From JAHEKB01 sp049115575 (GTDB lineage: Bacteria; Bacteroidota; Bacteroidia; NS11-12g; UBA9320): a stretch of 64,000 nucleotides of DNA. Below, one piece after another: positions 16,200-24,977 of the stretch (the stretch's first letter is position 1; every line of letters starts with the position of its first letter). Location of the stretch: the NCBI GenBank assembly GCA_049115575.1, contig JAGDZU010000004.1, positions 62,001 to 126,000 of the forward strand, read 5' to 3'. The notes beneath the pieces were generated by a model that did no database searches, had not been told where the DNA came from, and was given only the letters and a program-made list of their open reading frames with translations. Both the position numbers and the translations under genes were made by a program.

Positions 16200-16632
16200 T
16201 AAAGTAATATTGGTTGGTCACTTGGGCAAGGATCCAGAAGTGAAGTATCTAGATCAGAACAGAGCGGTTGCAAATATGACTATGGCAACCAATGAAAGGT
16301 ATACAGATAGAAATGGCAATAAGGTGGAACAAACTGAATGGCATAATCTGGAAATGTGGGACGGTTTAGCTAAAGTCGCTGAAAAATATTTGCGCAAAGG
16401 GAGTTTGGTTTATGTAGAAGGTAAAATCAAAACTGAAGAATGGGAGCGCGACAATCAAAAACACCGAACAACACGCATAAGAGTAAACACAATGAATATG
16501 TTAGACCGAGCGAGCGATCAAAACTCCTCAGCTCAGCCTAATAATGCCCAGAATCAAAATGAAGTCGCAAATCACAACGAAGCGCAGATTGAGAAGATGG
16601 TAGAAGGAGAAGAGGACGACCTCCCTTTTTAA
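16192..16632 (+). CDS. ssb: single-stranded DNA-binding protein
   Basis: SSB coats single-stranded DNA during replication and repair. The N-terminal OB fold (about 1-105) begins MVNKVILVGHLGKDPEVKY, and a Gln/Asn-rich linker (about 112-132) leads to the acidic tip EGEEDDLPF that recruits partner enzymes. Length of 146 residues is normal. It overlaps mutY by 8 bases and precedes gldE by 15 bases, so it is part of the same run. Confidence 0.97.
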   Translation: MVNKVILVGHLGKDPEVKYLDQNRAVANMTMATNERYTDRNGNKVEQTEWHNLEMWDGLAKVAEKYLRKGSLVYVEGKIKTEEWERDNQKHRTTRIRVNTMNMLDRASDQNSSAQPNNAQNQNEVANHNEAQIEKMVEGEEDDLPF

Positions 16633-16647
16633 CATTAAACCAAAACA

Positions 16648-18021
16648 TTGGACACAGACACAGAACCTCCCCAACAAATCATTTTCTTTTTCGCTGATAT
16701 TCTCAGGAATGACCTAGGAACCAGCGCATTGTACATCCTTCTGGGTGTATTTGTAATAGCACTATTTCTCATCTTTTCCGGCTTATTTTCAAGTTCAGAA
16801 AATGCATTTTTCAGTCTCAATCCAAATGACTTGGTAAAGCTAAATGAAGAAAATTCCAAAGCATCTATAGTTGCTCTTGACCTCATAAATGAACCTGACC
16901 GTAAAACTGCAACAAGAAGATTGCTGGCTACCATCTTGTTGATGAACAATCTGGTGAACATATTTATAGTGATTTTTTCATCCTGGTTGTTCAGCTTTTT
17001 GTTCGCTTTCCCTGCACTTGTGACCATGGTTATTCAAGTAGGTCTAATTACTTTCCTATTGGTGCTCTTGGGAGAAATCATTCCAAAGATCTACGCTACT
17101 CAAAATAACTTGAGCATTATACGCATCATGGCTAAACCTCTCATGATTTGTTATAATGTAACCAAACCTGCAGTCTTACTGCTAGCTGGTAGTTCAAGTA
17201 TATTCGACAAATACCTCAAGAAAAGACTTCACAATATCTCCATGGAGGAAATAAGTCAAGCTATTGATATCGCTGATGAAAACAAAGAGATAGAAGAAAA
17301 ACATATACTTAAGGGAATTATCAATTTTGGCAATACCAGTGTAAAACAGATAATGAAAGCACGAACGGAAGTATCATGCATAGAACTGAACAGCACTGCC
17401 GCCGATGTACTTAAACAGGTTGCCATTTGGAATTTTAGCCGCATCCCCATTTATGAAGAAAGCTTTGACCACATAAAAGGCTTGCTTTATGTTAAAGATC
17501 TCCTGCCCTATATCAACAGCAACGAAGAATTCAAATGGCAAAGCTTAATGAGACCTGCTCTATTTGTTCCTGAATCTAAAAAGATAGATGACCTATTAGA
17601 AGAATTTCAGGAAAACAGAATTCACATGGCTATAGTGGTAGACGAATATGGAGGAACAAGCGGTCTTGTGACAATGGAAGACATACTGGAAGAGGTATTT
17701 GGTGAAATTAGAGATGAATTTGACGAGGACGAGTTGCATTACTCTAAGCTGGATGACAGGACCTATGTTTTTGAAGGCAAGACAGCTCTCAACGATATCA
17801 CCAAGATTTTAGATCTTGAACATGAAACATTCGACAATCTAAAAGGCGATGCCGATACTCTTGGAGGTTTAATCATGGAAATCCACGAGGGTATTCCAAA
17901 CAAAAGAGATGAAATATCGGTAGAAGGATTTACGTTCATTGTGGAATCAGTTGACGATAGAAGAATTCAAAGAGTAAAGCTGATTAAAGAAGAAGAACAC
18001 AGAAGTGATGAAGAAGAGTAG
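16648..18021 (+). CDS. gldE: gliding motility-associated protein GldE (CNNM/CBS/CorC domains)
   Basis: GldE is a membrane protein linked to gliding motility and the type IX system in Flavobacterium, where it works with GldD. This 457-residue protein has a DUF21/CNNM membrane domain (about 25-195, three to four helices, with SSENAFFSL), a CBS pair (about 210-335, with VVDEYGGTSGLVTMED) and a CorC_HlyC domain (about 355-445). Its end overlaps gldD by 17 bases, the known gldE-gldD arrangement. The start is TTG at 16648; no ATG precedes the first helix. Hemolysin-C-like or Mg2+/Co2+ exporter labels come from the shared domains, but the context makes GldE the better call. Confidence 0.92.
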   Translation: MDTDTEPPQQIIFFFADILRNDLGTSALYILLGVFVIALFLIFSGLFSSSENAFFSLNPNDLVKLNEENSKASIVALDLINEPDRKTATRRLLATILLMNNLVNIFIVIFSSWLFSFLFAFPALVTMVIQVGLITFLLVLLGEIIPKIYATQNNLSIIRIMAKPLMICYNVTKPAVLLLAGSSSIFDKYLKKRLHNISMEEISQAIDIADENKEIEEKHILKGIINFGNTSVKQIMKARTEVSCIELNSTAADVLKQVAIWNFSRIPIYEESFDHIKGLLYVKDLLPYINSNEEFKWQSLMRPALFVPESKKIDDLLEEFQENRIHMAIVVDEYGGTSGLVTMEDILEEVFGEIRDEFDEDELHYSKLDDRTYVFEGKTALNDITKILDLEHETFDNLKGDADTLGGLIMEIHEGIPNKRDEISVEGFTFIVESVDDRRIQRVKLIKEEEHRSDEEE

Positions 18022-18565
18022 CATATTTCTTTTAATGGTTGTTTTAGCAGCATGCAATGACTATTCCCCTAAACCCAATGCTTATCCAAGAGTAGAATTT
18101 CCAGAACAAACTTATGTGCTGGCTCAACCCGATTGTTCATTTGAAATGCTTATTCCCAGCTATTCAGAGTTGAGTAAATCTCACCAAAATCAAGACTGTT
18201 GGTTTGATTTAAAATACCTTCCTTTTGACGCCACGCTTCACCTAAGCTATAAACCGCTGTATACAGAAAAGAGCCTAGACAGCATGATGGAAGATGCTTA
18301 TCAATTGGCATTTAAGCACATTAGCCGGGCTGAAGAAATTATAGAAAAAGAATTTTCAGACTCCAATGGTAATTACGGGATGATTTTTGACTTACAAGGG
18401 AAAACTGCCACACCGTTTAATTTCTACTTGACAGACAAAGACAAACACTTTATTAGGGGATCATTTTATTTCAATCAGAAGACCAATAGAGACAGTGTTG
18501 CTCCAATTTATCAGTTCATCAAGAAAGACATGATGACAAGTATAAAAAGTCTAAGGTGGAAATAG
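18005..18565 (+). CDS. gldD: gliding motility lipoprotein GldD
   Basis: Lipoprotein of 186 residues with a signal ending LAAC (Cys17), followed by a YSPKPNAYPRVEFPEQTY segment characteristic of GldD. GldD is required for gliding and T9SS function in Flavobacterium. The gene overlaps the end of gldE and is the last of the mutY-ssb-gldE-gldD run. Its stop lies 3 bases from the stop of the convergent peptidase gene, with no terminator between them. Confidence 0.94.
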   Translation: MMKKSSIFLLMVVLAACNDYSPKPNAYPRVEFPEQTYVLAQPDCSFEMLIPSYSELSKSHQNQDCWFDLKYLPFDATLHLSYKPLYTEKSLDSMMEDAYQLAFKHISRAEEIIEKEFSDSNGNYGMIFDLQGKTATPFNFYLTDKDKHFIRGSFYFNQKTNRDSVAPIYQFIKKDMMTSIKSLRWK

Positions 18566-18568
18566 CAG

Positions 18569-19429
18569 TTACCTAACTCTTAAGGTCCGCCCAATTCTCA
18601 ATATTGTATTCCTGTTAATTCTGTTCATGCGACAAAGTGCACTTACAGAAGTTCCATACCTCCTAGCAATTCCTGAAAGAGTATCTCCCTTTCTGATTTT
18701 GTGATAAGTGGCGAATTTCCTCTGGTATTGATAAGAATTGGTGATGTATGGAAACCAGGTTTTATCAATGACTATACTTTCATGCTTTAAGCTGAAATTG
18801 GTGAAGTCAATTATCTTAATTGGGTCGAAGGCTTTTCCTTTAAATCTGGTTTCAAAGTGCAAATGTGATCCTGTGGATCTCCCAGTATTGCCTCCTAGTC
18901 CTATCACTTGACCAGCTCTTACCGTCTCATTGCAGTCTACCAACCTCTTAGAAAGATGCCCATATATGGTCTCTAAGCCATTGTAGTGTCTAATCATTAC
19001 ATAATGACCAAAGCCTCCATGATTGTATTTTGATATTCTTACAACGCCATCAAAGGCTGCTACAACAGGATCTCCTGTAACTAAGTCTATATCAATGCCT
19101 TTATGCATTCTTCCCCATCTGTAACCAAACTTAGAAGTAACACGGCCATTGAATGGATGAACATACTCACAATCTGATTCAACCAATTTTAATCCATAGC
19201 CAAATTCCATTTTAGCCGGATTGAAGTTCGGACTATCTACATGTAACGAGTCCCACGAATGCCCATATATGGATTGAGCTGGAATGAGGTCTTTGTCAAA
19301 AAAATGATAATCTATTTTCTTAAGCTGTACTGAATCTTGAGCAAATAGACTCAAGCTAGCAAGCGAGATGTAACCCAAAATTAGAACCCTATAAGGTGTT
19401 TTCAATAATTCTTTTAGCCAGTACTTCAT
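18569..19429 (-). CDS. secreted M23 metallopeptidase with C-terminal LysM
   Basis: Cell-wall peptidase of the M23 (LytM) family, 286 residues. A signal segment (about 11-30, ending LFAQ) is followed by the catalytic domain with zinc ligands His109 and Asp113 (MHKGIDID) and His191 (HLHFE), plus active-site His158 (YGHLS). A LysM domain fills about 241-286 (IRKGDTLSGIARRYG), which would tether the enzyme to peptidoglycan. All catalytic residues are present, so it is likely an active endopeptidase rather than an EnvC-type activator. Its start overlaps the end of ribF by 41 bases. Confidence 0.93.
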   Translation of the reverse strand: MKYWLKELLKTPYRVLILGYISLASLSLFAQDSVQLKKIDYHFFDKDLIPAQSIYGHSWDSLHVDSPNFNPAKMEFGYGLKLVESDCEYVHPFNGRVTSKFGYRWGRMHKGIDIDLVTGDPVVAAFDGVVRISKYNHGGFGHYVMIRHYNGLETIYGHLSKRLVDCNETVRAGQVIGLGGNTGRSTGSHLHFETRFKGKAFDPIKIIDFTNFSLKHESIVIDKTWFPYITNSYQYQRKFATYHKIRKGDTLSGIARRYGTSVSALCRMNRINRNTILRIGRTLRVR

Positions 19430-20324
19430 CCTTAGTCATTTGAGATTTTAGTTCATCAACAGAATTGAACTTCATCTCATCTCTCATTTTCTTTACAAAC
19501 GCTATTTCAACCTTTTGATTGTATACGTTTTTATTGAATTCAAAAATATGTGCTTCTATGCTCCAATTCTTATCATCAAAAGTTGGATTGTCTCCAATAT
19601 TGAGCATAGCGCCATAAGTATGACCTTCTATCATCGCATGCGCCGCATAAACACCATTATTGGGTATCAATTTATACTCACTGCTTATGTGTAGGTTAAT
19701 GGTAGGATAACCTAAGTCTTTGCCCCTTTTATTACCATGGACTACCTCACCATTTAGGCTGTACTTCCTCCCCAATAATAAATTGGCTTCTTCTATGTCT
19801 CCTCCCAAAAGCGCTTGTCTAATTTTAGTTGATGACACTATGCATTCATCCACATCATGAGCCGGAATCTCTTGCAACTCAAATTTCTTAGCCCGAGCAA
19901 AACGCTCCATATCTATAAATGAGCCTTCTCGATTTCTTCCAAATCTGTGATCATAACCAACAATTACTTTACTCACTTTGAGTTGATCGATTAAGACAGT
20001 ATCTACGAATTGCTCTGGACTTAATCTGGACAATTCTTTGGTAAAAGGCAATACTATTAAGTGATCAAGGCCCAATTCAGAAACTAAATTAATTTTCTCC
20101 TCTAGATCTGTAAGTAGTTTCAATTCATTGTCGTTTGGATATAGTACTAATCGAGGGTGCGGGTAGAAAGTTAACAGCACACTCTCACCACCCAATTTTT
20201 TTGCTTGTGCTACCAAGTGCTTTAATATGTGCTGATGACCAATATGAATACCATCAAAGGTGCCTTGAGTTAATACTACAGGATCATTTGGCCTGAACTT
20301 TTCTATGCTGTGGTGAACTTTCAA
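19389..20324 (-). CDS. ribF: bifunctional riboflavin kinase/FAD synthetase
   Basis: RibF makes FMN and FAD from riboflavin and ATP. The 311-residue protein has the N-terminal nucleotidyltransferase motif TQGTFDGIHIGHQHIL, GYDHRFGRNREGSF, and SSTKIRQALLGG at the domain junction; the C-terminal kinase begins about 185 with GRKYSLNGEVVHGNKRGKDLGYPT. The start is TTG at 20324, overlapping the truB stop as TTGA. It is the classical truB-ribF pair. Its 3' end overlaps the M23 peptidase gene by 41 bases, longer than usual here. FAD and FMN made by it would supply the NQR and ApbE proteins, but that link is general. Confidence 0.96.
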   Translation of the reverse strand: MKVHHSIEKFRPNDPVVLTQGTFDGIHIGHQHILKHLVAQAKKLGGESVLLTFYPHPRLVLYPNDNELKLLTDLEEKINLVSELGLDHLIVLPFTKELSRLSPEQFVDTVLIDQLKVSKVIVGYDHRFGRNREGSFIDMERFARAKKFELQEIPAHDVDECIVSSTKIRQALLGGDIEEANLLLGRKYSLNGEVVHGNKRGKDLGYPTINLHISSEYKLIPNNGVYAAHAMIEGHTYGAMLNIGDNPTFDDKNWSIEAHIFEFNKNVYNQKVEIAFVKKMRDEMKFNSVDELKSQMTKDEVLAKRIIENTL

Positions 20325-21016
20325 ATCTCTAAAATTCGGTGCAAATAAAAGTCTTCTTCAGAAGTAAACGACTTAGGTTCTCGAGCATTTTTCACATGAA
20401 AATCACCAATTGCTGTTCTTTCTAATTTAGTGAGATGTGCTCCGCTGTTTAAGGTGGCACCTATATCTCTGGCAAGAGACCTGATATAAGTTCCTTTACT
20501 GCATACCACTTTCAATGTAACTTTAGGCAAACTATAATCGAGCACAGAAATTTCATCAATGTGAACCTCTCTATATTTCAGCTCAACCTCTTCCCCTTTA
20601 CGGGCATATTTATATGCTCTCACACCATTAACTTTTACAGCTGAAAACTTAGGAGGCAGTTGTTGTATGGTTCCTCTGAACTCAGCTAATTTCTCATTGA
20701 AAAGTTTTTCGGTAATGTGGGCTGTCTCGTATACGCCATCTACTTCAGTCTCCAAATCAAATGAAGGAGTCGTTTCGCCTAATTTTATTTCTGCTATATA
20801 GGTCTTCTTTAGTAGTTGTATTTCTTCAATTCGCTTAGTGAATCTTCCAAAACACACAATCAACAGGCCGCTTGCTAATGGATCTAAAGTACCTGCATGA
20901 CCAATTTTTTTATAGTGCAAGACATTCCTGAGTTTAGCCACAACATCAAAACTGGTCCAGTTCAAAGGCTTGTCTATGAGTATTATCCCTCCTTCTATTT
21001 TGCGTTCGTCTATCAC
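20321..21016 (-). CDS. truB: tRNA pseudouridine-55 synthase
   Basis: TruB forms pseudouridine 55 in the T-loop of tRNAs. The 231-residue protein has GHAGTLDPLASGLL with the catalytic Asp45, the KTYIAEIKLGETTPSFDLE segment and CSKGTYIRSLARDIG near residue 190. It lacks the C-terminal PUA domain found in longer versions. The start is GTG at 21016, with no gap after the LptF/G-type gene, and it is coupled to ribF. Confidence 0.96.
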   Translation of the reverse strand: MIDERKIEGGIILIDKPLNWTSFDVVAKLRNVLHYKKIGHAGTLDPLASGLLIVCFGRFTKRIEEIQLLKKTYIAEIKLGETTPSFDLETEVDGVYETAHITEKLFNEKLAEFRGTIQQLPPKFSAVKVNGVRAYKYARKGEEVELKYREVHIDEISVLDYSLPKVTLKVVCSKGTYIRSLARDIGATLNSGAHLTKLERTAIGDFHVKNAREPKSFTSEEDFYLHRILEI

Positions 21017-22099
21017 CTATTTCTGAGCAAACCTATAGAGAACAAAAGCAACAGCGCCAAATATGATATTTGGAATCCAGGTGGCTAGCAATGCATGCAT
21101 ACTTCCACTTGTACCATATGCATTAAAGAACTGTATAACTATCAGGTACAGGAAACTCAATAACACTCCAACACCCAAACTTAGCCCTATACCACCTCTT
21201 GATTTTCTGGCAGACACACTTACACCAATAATGGTAAGAATAATTATGGCAAACGGAGATGCAAATCGCTTGTATTTTTCGGTGACATAAAAAAAAGTAT
21301 TGCCAGTTCCTCTCATATCTTCCATAGCTATCATCTCATCTAATTCCCTCATATTATACATTTGAATGTCGTCCATCTTTTTGAAAAAATCCTCGGGATT
21401 GAACTGTATCATGGTGTCTAAAGTCTTACCTTTTGTGAGATACTCCTTTCCTTGATTAAATTCTCTAATCCAGTAGTTCTTTATTTGCCAACTTTGAGAT
21501 TCGCTATTCCAAACCATCTTCTCAGCTCCTAATTTCGATACAATTTCTCCATCTTCTAAGCGCTCCATATTCAATTGATAACCAAAACTATCTCTGAGAT
21601 TAAAGGTCTCCAATGTCATAATTACACCTGGCCTTATCTGTCTTTTGATATACTGCTTAGAATAGTTCTCCCTTTCCCTTATATACTCATTTTCAAAAAC
21701 AACCCTAGTTTTATCCGCTTTTGGAATAATCCATGCATAAAGACTAAATGACAAAAAGGCCAAGAAAGTTGCCGTAATAACGTAAGGGACTAGCAACCTT
21801 AAGAATGAGACACCACTTGCCATGATGGCAACAATCTCTGATTTCTGTGCCATTTTGGATGTAAAGAAAATGACCGCTATAAACACAAATACAGGGCTGA
21901 ATAAATTGAGTAAGAAAGGAATCCAATTCACATAATAACTCAATATGATAGCCTTAAAAGGAGCATCGTGTTCAATAAAATCGTCAATCTTCTCAGCGAG
22001 ATCAAAGACGATAATAATAATAGTAAAAAGACCAAGAGCTAAAAGGAATGCTCCTAAGAACCGCTTAATGATATAGTAATCAAGCTTGGTCAGTTTCAC
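21017..22099 (-). CDS. LptF/LptG family permease
   Basis: Permease of the YjgP/YjgQ family, which forms the inner-membrane part of the LPS export ABC complex with LptB. Six membrane segments are visible: four in residues about 12-125, with the FSPVFVFIAVIFFTSKMAQKSEIVAIMASG block, and then two or three after a large periplasmic beta domain (about 130-265). The cytoplasmic coupling region with EIVAIMASG is typical. At 360 residues it is normal. I cannot tell LptF from LptG. The start is GTG at 22099. Confidence 0.9.
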   Translation of the reverse strand: MKLTKLDYYIIKRFLGAFLLALGLFTIIIIVFDLAEKIDDFIEHDAPFKAIILSYYVNWIPFLLNLFSPVFVFIAVIFFTSKMAQKSEIVAIMASGVSFLRLLVPYVITATFLAFLSFSLYAWIIPKADKTRVVFENEYIRERENYSKQYIKRQIRPGVIMTLETFNLRDSFGYQLNMERLEDGEIVSKLGAEKMVWNSESQSWQIKNYWIREFNQGKEYLTKGKTLDTMIQFNPEDFFKKMDDIQMYNMRELDEMIAMEDMRGTGNTFFYVTEKYKRFASPFAIIILTIIGVSVSARKSRGGIGLSLGVGVLLSFLYLIVIQFFNAYGTSGSMHALLATWIPNIIFGAVAFVLYRFAQK

Positions 22100-22101
22100 T
22101 T

Positions 22102-22458
22102 CTAATAATTGCTTGGTTTAATCTTTTTAATAGCTAAAGCCAAAAGATGATTGATGTCCATACTTTCTTTAAGAATTGGATCTATAATTTGATCTTCCAA
22201 GTATCCTTCATCCTTTACCATTTCTAGCCAATATTGGCAGGCATCTGCAGATTGCTTAGCTTCATTCATGTTTTGCAGGAATAAAGTTTGCACTTGAGTG
22301 CTCATCACCCCTTTAGCGCCTATAGCCATTTTGGATGAAGTATCTATCAAATGAGACCTTATTATTATAGCTATGGCTTGGTCTGCCGGAAGCACAAGAG
22401 CAATCTTCATACAAGCTTTACTCAGAGTTTTAGCCCTTTTATATAAATCGTCAATCAT
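22102..22458 (-). CDS. four-helix bundle protein (23S rRNA-intervening-sequence family-like)
   Basis: Helical 118-residue protein with the pattern of the S23/four-helix-bundle family: IDDLYKRAKTLSKACMKIALVLP, then AIIIRSHLIDTSSKM, ADACQYWLEMVKDEGYL, and a final LLALAIKKIKP helix. Family members are often encoded within rRNA insertions or as stand-alone genes in Bacteroidota; their function is unknown. Here it is locked between tgt (ATGA overlap with the tgt stop) and the LptF/G gene (2 bases), so it is a fixed operon member rather than an rRNA insert. Confidence 0.72.
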   Translation of the reverse strand: MIDDLYKRAKTLSKACMKIALVLPADQAIAIIIRSHLIDTSSKMAIGAKGVMSTQVQTLFLQNMNEAKQSADACQYWLEMVKDEGYLEDQIIDPILKESMDINHLLALAIKKIKPSNY

Positions 22459-23573
22459 AATCTTTTTTGTAACTTAGGAATGAGCTCATCTTTCCAACTC
22501 CCAAAGGTACCCATCTCAATTTGTTTTCTAGCCTCTCTTACCAACCACATATAGAACTTCAAATTGTGTTCACTTGCAATTTGTCCTCCAAGGTATTCTC
22601 CAGCTTTCATTAAATGCTTCACGTAGGCCTTGCTGTATTCAGGGCTGAGTTCTTCATCTACAGGACTGAAATCATTGGACCATTTTTGATTCCTTAAGTT
22701 GATAGTTCCATTCTTTGTGAACAACATGGCATTTCTAGCATTTCTTGTTGGCATTACACAATCGAACATATCTATTCCTCTACTAATGCATTCCAATATA
22801 TTAGCAGGGGTTCCAACACCCATTAAATAGCGAGCTTTAGTCTTGGGAATTATGTCGCAAAGCTCCGCAGTAATTCTATACATATCTTCATGTGGTTCAC
22901 CCACTGAAAGTCCGCCTATAGCAATTCCAGCAGTGTCTTTAGAGATACAGTATTCTGCAGATTGTCTGCGTAAATCTGAATAAACACTACCTTGAATAAT
23001 TGGGAAGAATTCTTGGTGATGACCGTAGAGGGAATCAGTACCCTTGAACTGATCAATACACCTATCTAGCCATCTATGTGTGATGTGCATTGAGTTCTCC
23101 GCATATTCTTTAGTGGTGGGATAAGGGGTACATTCATCAAATGCCATAATGATATCTGCTCCAATCTGTCTCTGAACATCTATAACCGACTCTGGGCTGA
23201 ACATGATTTTACTACCGTCTATATGGCTTTTGAAAATCACACCTTCCTCTACAATTTTTCGTTGATCTGAAATGGAATAAACTTGAAATCCACCGGAATC
23301 TGTAAGAATGGGTCTCTCCCAACTCATGAATTTGTGCAGTCCTCCGGCATTCTGAATTATTTCAGTTCCAGGCCTTAAATACAAATGATAAGTATTGCCC
23401 AATATGATTTCAGCGTTGATTTCATTTCTGAGCCTATCTTGTGCAACCGCTTTCACAGTAGCCTGAGTTCCCACAGGCATAAAAATGGGTGTTTGTATAT
23501 CCCCATGATCGGTTTTGATAACACCGGTTCGTGCCTGACTACCCTTGTCTTGCTGTTGTAATTGAAAAAACAC
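22455..23573 (-). CDS. tgt: queuine tRNA-ribosyltransferase
   Basis: TGT exchanges guanine 34 of certain tRNAs for a queuosine precursor. The 372-residue protein keeps Asp92 (LTDSGGFQVYS), GGLSVGEPHEDM, the nucleophile Asp271 (MFDCVMPTRNARN) and the C-terminal EHNLKFYMWL. However, the usual zinc cysteines C-X-C-X2-C expected about 300-315 are missing: that stretch reads DFSPVDEELSPEYSKAY with no cysteine, although His336 remains. From memory this is a lineage trait in Bacteroidota. The start is GTG at 23573, overlapping the porT stop by one base. Confidence 0.95.
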   Translation of the reverse strand: MFFQLQQQDKGSQARTGVIKTDHGDIQTPIFMPVGTQATVKAVAQDRLRNEINAEIILGNTYHLYLRPGTEIIQNAGGLHKFMSWERPILTDSGGFQVYSISDQRKIVEEGVIFKSHIDGSKIMFSPESVIDVQRQIGADIIMAFDECTPYPTTKEYAENSMHITHRWLDRCIDQFKGTDSLYGHHQEFFPIIQGSVYSDLRRQSAEYCISKDTAGIAIGGLSVGEPHEDMYRITAELCDIIPKTKARYLMGVGTPANILECISRGIDMFDCVMPTRNARNAMLFTKNGTINLRNQKWSNDFSPVDEELSPEYSKAYVKHLMKAGEYLGGQIASEHNLKFYMWLVREARKQIEMGTFGSWKDELIPKLQKRL

Positions 23574-24268
23574 TAATTAAAAACAATGCTAAACTGCAAT
23601 AATCTTGGAGCTAGCCTTTCAATACTGCTTGAGAAGATAAAATCATCAGATGCCATATGATTGCCTATTGCATTTGTGAGTCTAATCTCAGGTGAAATTT
23701 TTGAAAATGTGGCATAGAAGTCGAATCCAAATCCAATATCATATGAAAAAGTATTTGGGTAAAGAGCTACCACTGGTTTGGTGTTAGACCTGTCTACCTC
23801 AATTTGGGAAATGAAATCATATCTGTAACTCATACCCGCTATACCATACAACCTCCAATTCTTATGTCTTTTGGATTTATATTTTAGCAATAAAGGAAAT
23901 TCTGCATATGTAGATTCCATCTTTGCTGTAACAACCTGATCTCCTTTAAAGTAATAATCCAGATTACGCTGAACCAATTGAATATTAATCATGGCTCTCA
24001 AGTCAAGATTTTCTGCAAGTCTGAAGTTAGCCAATCCACCAAGACCTAATCCTGGAAAACTCACTGAATTAATTCTTTGTAAAGTATCTGAAAGTTTAAA
24101 TGACTCACTAGTAGTGAATTTCACTTTTGCGCTAATCCCAGAAATATTGAATCCAAATCGCACCGCTTTGTTATCATAAAGCGGATTGTGCTCCTGTGCA
24201 GAAGCATAAGCACTCATTAAAATCAATATGAGTACTATACCTATTTTCTTGCGCTGTAAATTGAGCAT
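23573..24268 (-). CDS. porT: PorT-family outer membrane protein (T9SS)
   Basis: Outer membrane beta-barrel protein of 231 residues, matching PorT/SprT, which is needed for type IX secretion. A signal sequence (about 9-24, ending ASAQ) is followed by alternating beta strands with NLDLRAMINIQLVQRNLDYYF, STYAEFPLLLKYKSKRHKNW and GIAGMSYRYDF, and it ends in an aromatic strand (LLQFSIVFN). The position next to ubiE is the usual one for porT in Flavobacteriia. Its start overlaps ubiE by 28 bases. Given GldE, GldD and sorting-domain proteins in the window, a T9SS role is likely. Confidence 0.8.
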   Translation of the reverse strand: MLNLQRKKIGIVLILILMSAYASAQEHNPLYDNKAVRFGFNISGISAKVKFTTSESFKLSDTLQRINSVSFPGLGLGGLANFRLAENLDLRAMINIQLVQRNLDYYFKGDQVVTAKMESTYAEFPLLLKYKSKRHKNWRLYGIAGMSYRYDFISQIEVDRSNTKPVVALYPNTFSYDIGFGFDFYATFSKISPEIRLTNAIGNHMASDDFIFSSSIERLAPRLLQFSIVFN

Positions 24269-24960
24269 ATGCCAAATGTTAAACGGCGGTCCTTAACGTT
24301 CTGGTATCCACAGTTTTGCATGATTTCTTTAAACTCTTCTCCCTCTGGAAACACTTTCACAGATTCTGGTAAGTAAGTATAAGCCGAATTATCTCCTGAC
24401 ATCAACTTGCCCCACAAAGGTAAAACTACATTGAAATAGAACGCATATACAAGGGAAAACAAACCTCTAGGTTTGGAAAATTCCAATACACAAATCTTAC
24501 CTCCTGGTCTCAAAACTCGGTTCATTTCTGTAAGCCCTTTCTCAAGATTTTCAAAATTTCTCACACCAAAACCAACCACAATAGCATCGAAGTAGTTGTC
24601 TTCAAATCTCAAGTTTTCACTATCTCCCTCTTCTAAATGAATATTGTTTATTCCCCTTTTCTGAAGTTTCCCTTTGCCCTTTTCCAGCATACCAACCGAA
24701 ATATCTACACCGATGACTTCATCCGGATTGAGTTTTAAAGTCTCAATTGCAAAATCTGCCGTTCCTGTTGCCACGTCCAAAATGCGCTTGGGTTCTACTT
24801 CTCTCAGCATTTTTACAGCCTTCTTGCGCCACCCTTTATCTATACCCATAGATAAGAATCGATTCAAGAAATCATAACGGTGTGCTATATTATCAAACAT
24901 AGAGCGTACCTGCTCTTTTTTTGAATCGGTGCTGTTATATGGATTAACTTTGTTGCTCAT
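24241..24960 (-). CDS. ubiE: menaquinone/ubiquinone biosynthesis C-methyltransferase
   Basis: UbiE (MenG) methylates demethylmenaquinone in the last step of menaquinone synthesis; menaquinone is the likely electron acceptor of the NQR here. SAM-binding motifs are LDVATGTADFAIETL and EVIGVDISVGMLEKGK, followed by GFGVRNFENLEKGL and RVLRPGGKICVLEFSKP. I chose the ATG at 24960 (MSNKVNPY), because the next upstream ATG at 24984 would overlap the divergent engB start. The protein is about 239 residues from this start. It precedes porT. Confidence 0.94.
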   Translation of the reverse strand: MSNKVNPYNSTDSKKEQVRSMFDNIAHRYDFLNRFLSMGIDKGWRKKAVKMLREVEPKRILDVATGTADFAIETLKLNPDEVIGVDISVGMLEKGKGKLQKRGINNIHLEEGDSENLRFEDNYFDAIVVGFGVRNFENLEKGLTEMNRVLRPGGKICVLEFSKPRGLFSLVYAFYFNVVLPLWGKLMSGDNSAYTYLPESVKVFPEGEEFKEIMQNCGYQNVKDRRLTFGICSIYSARK

Positions 24961-24977
24961 TTTAGAGGGCTGCAAAT

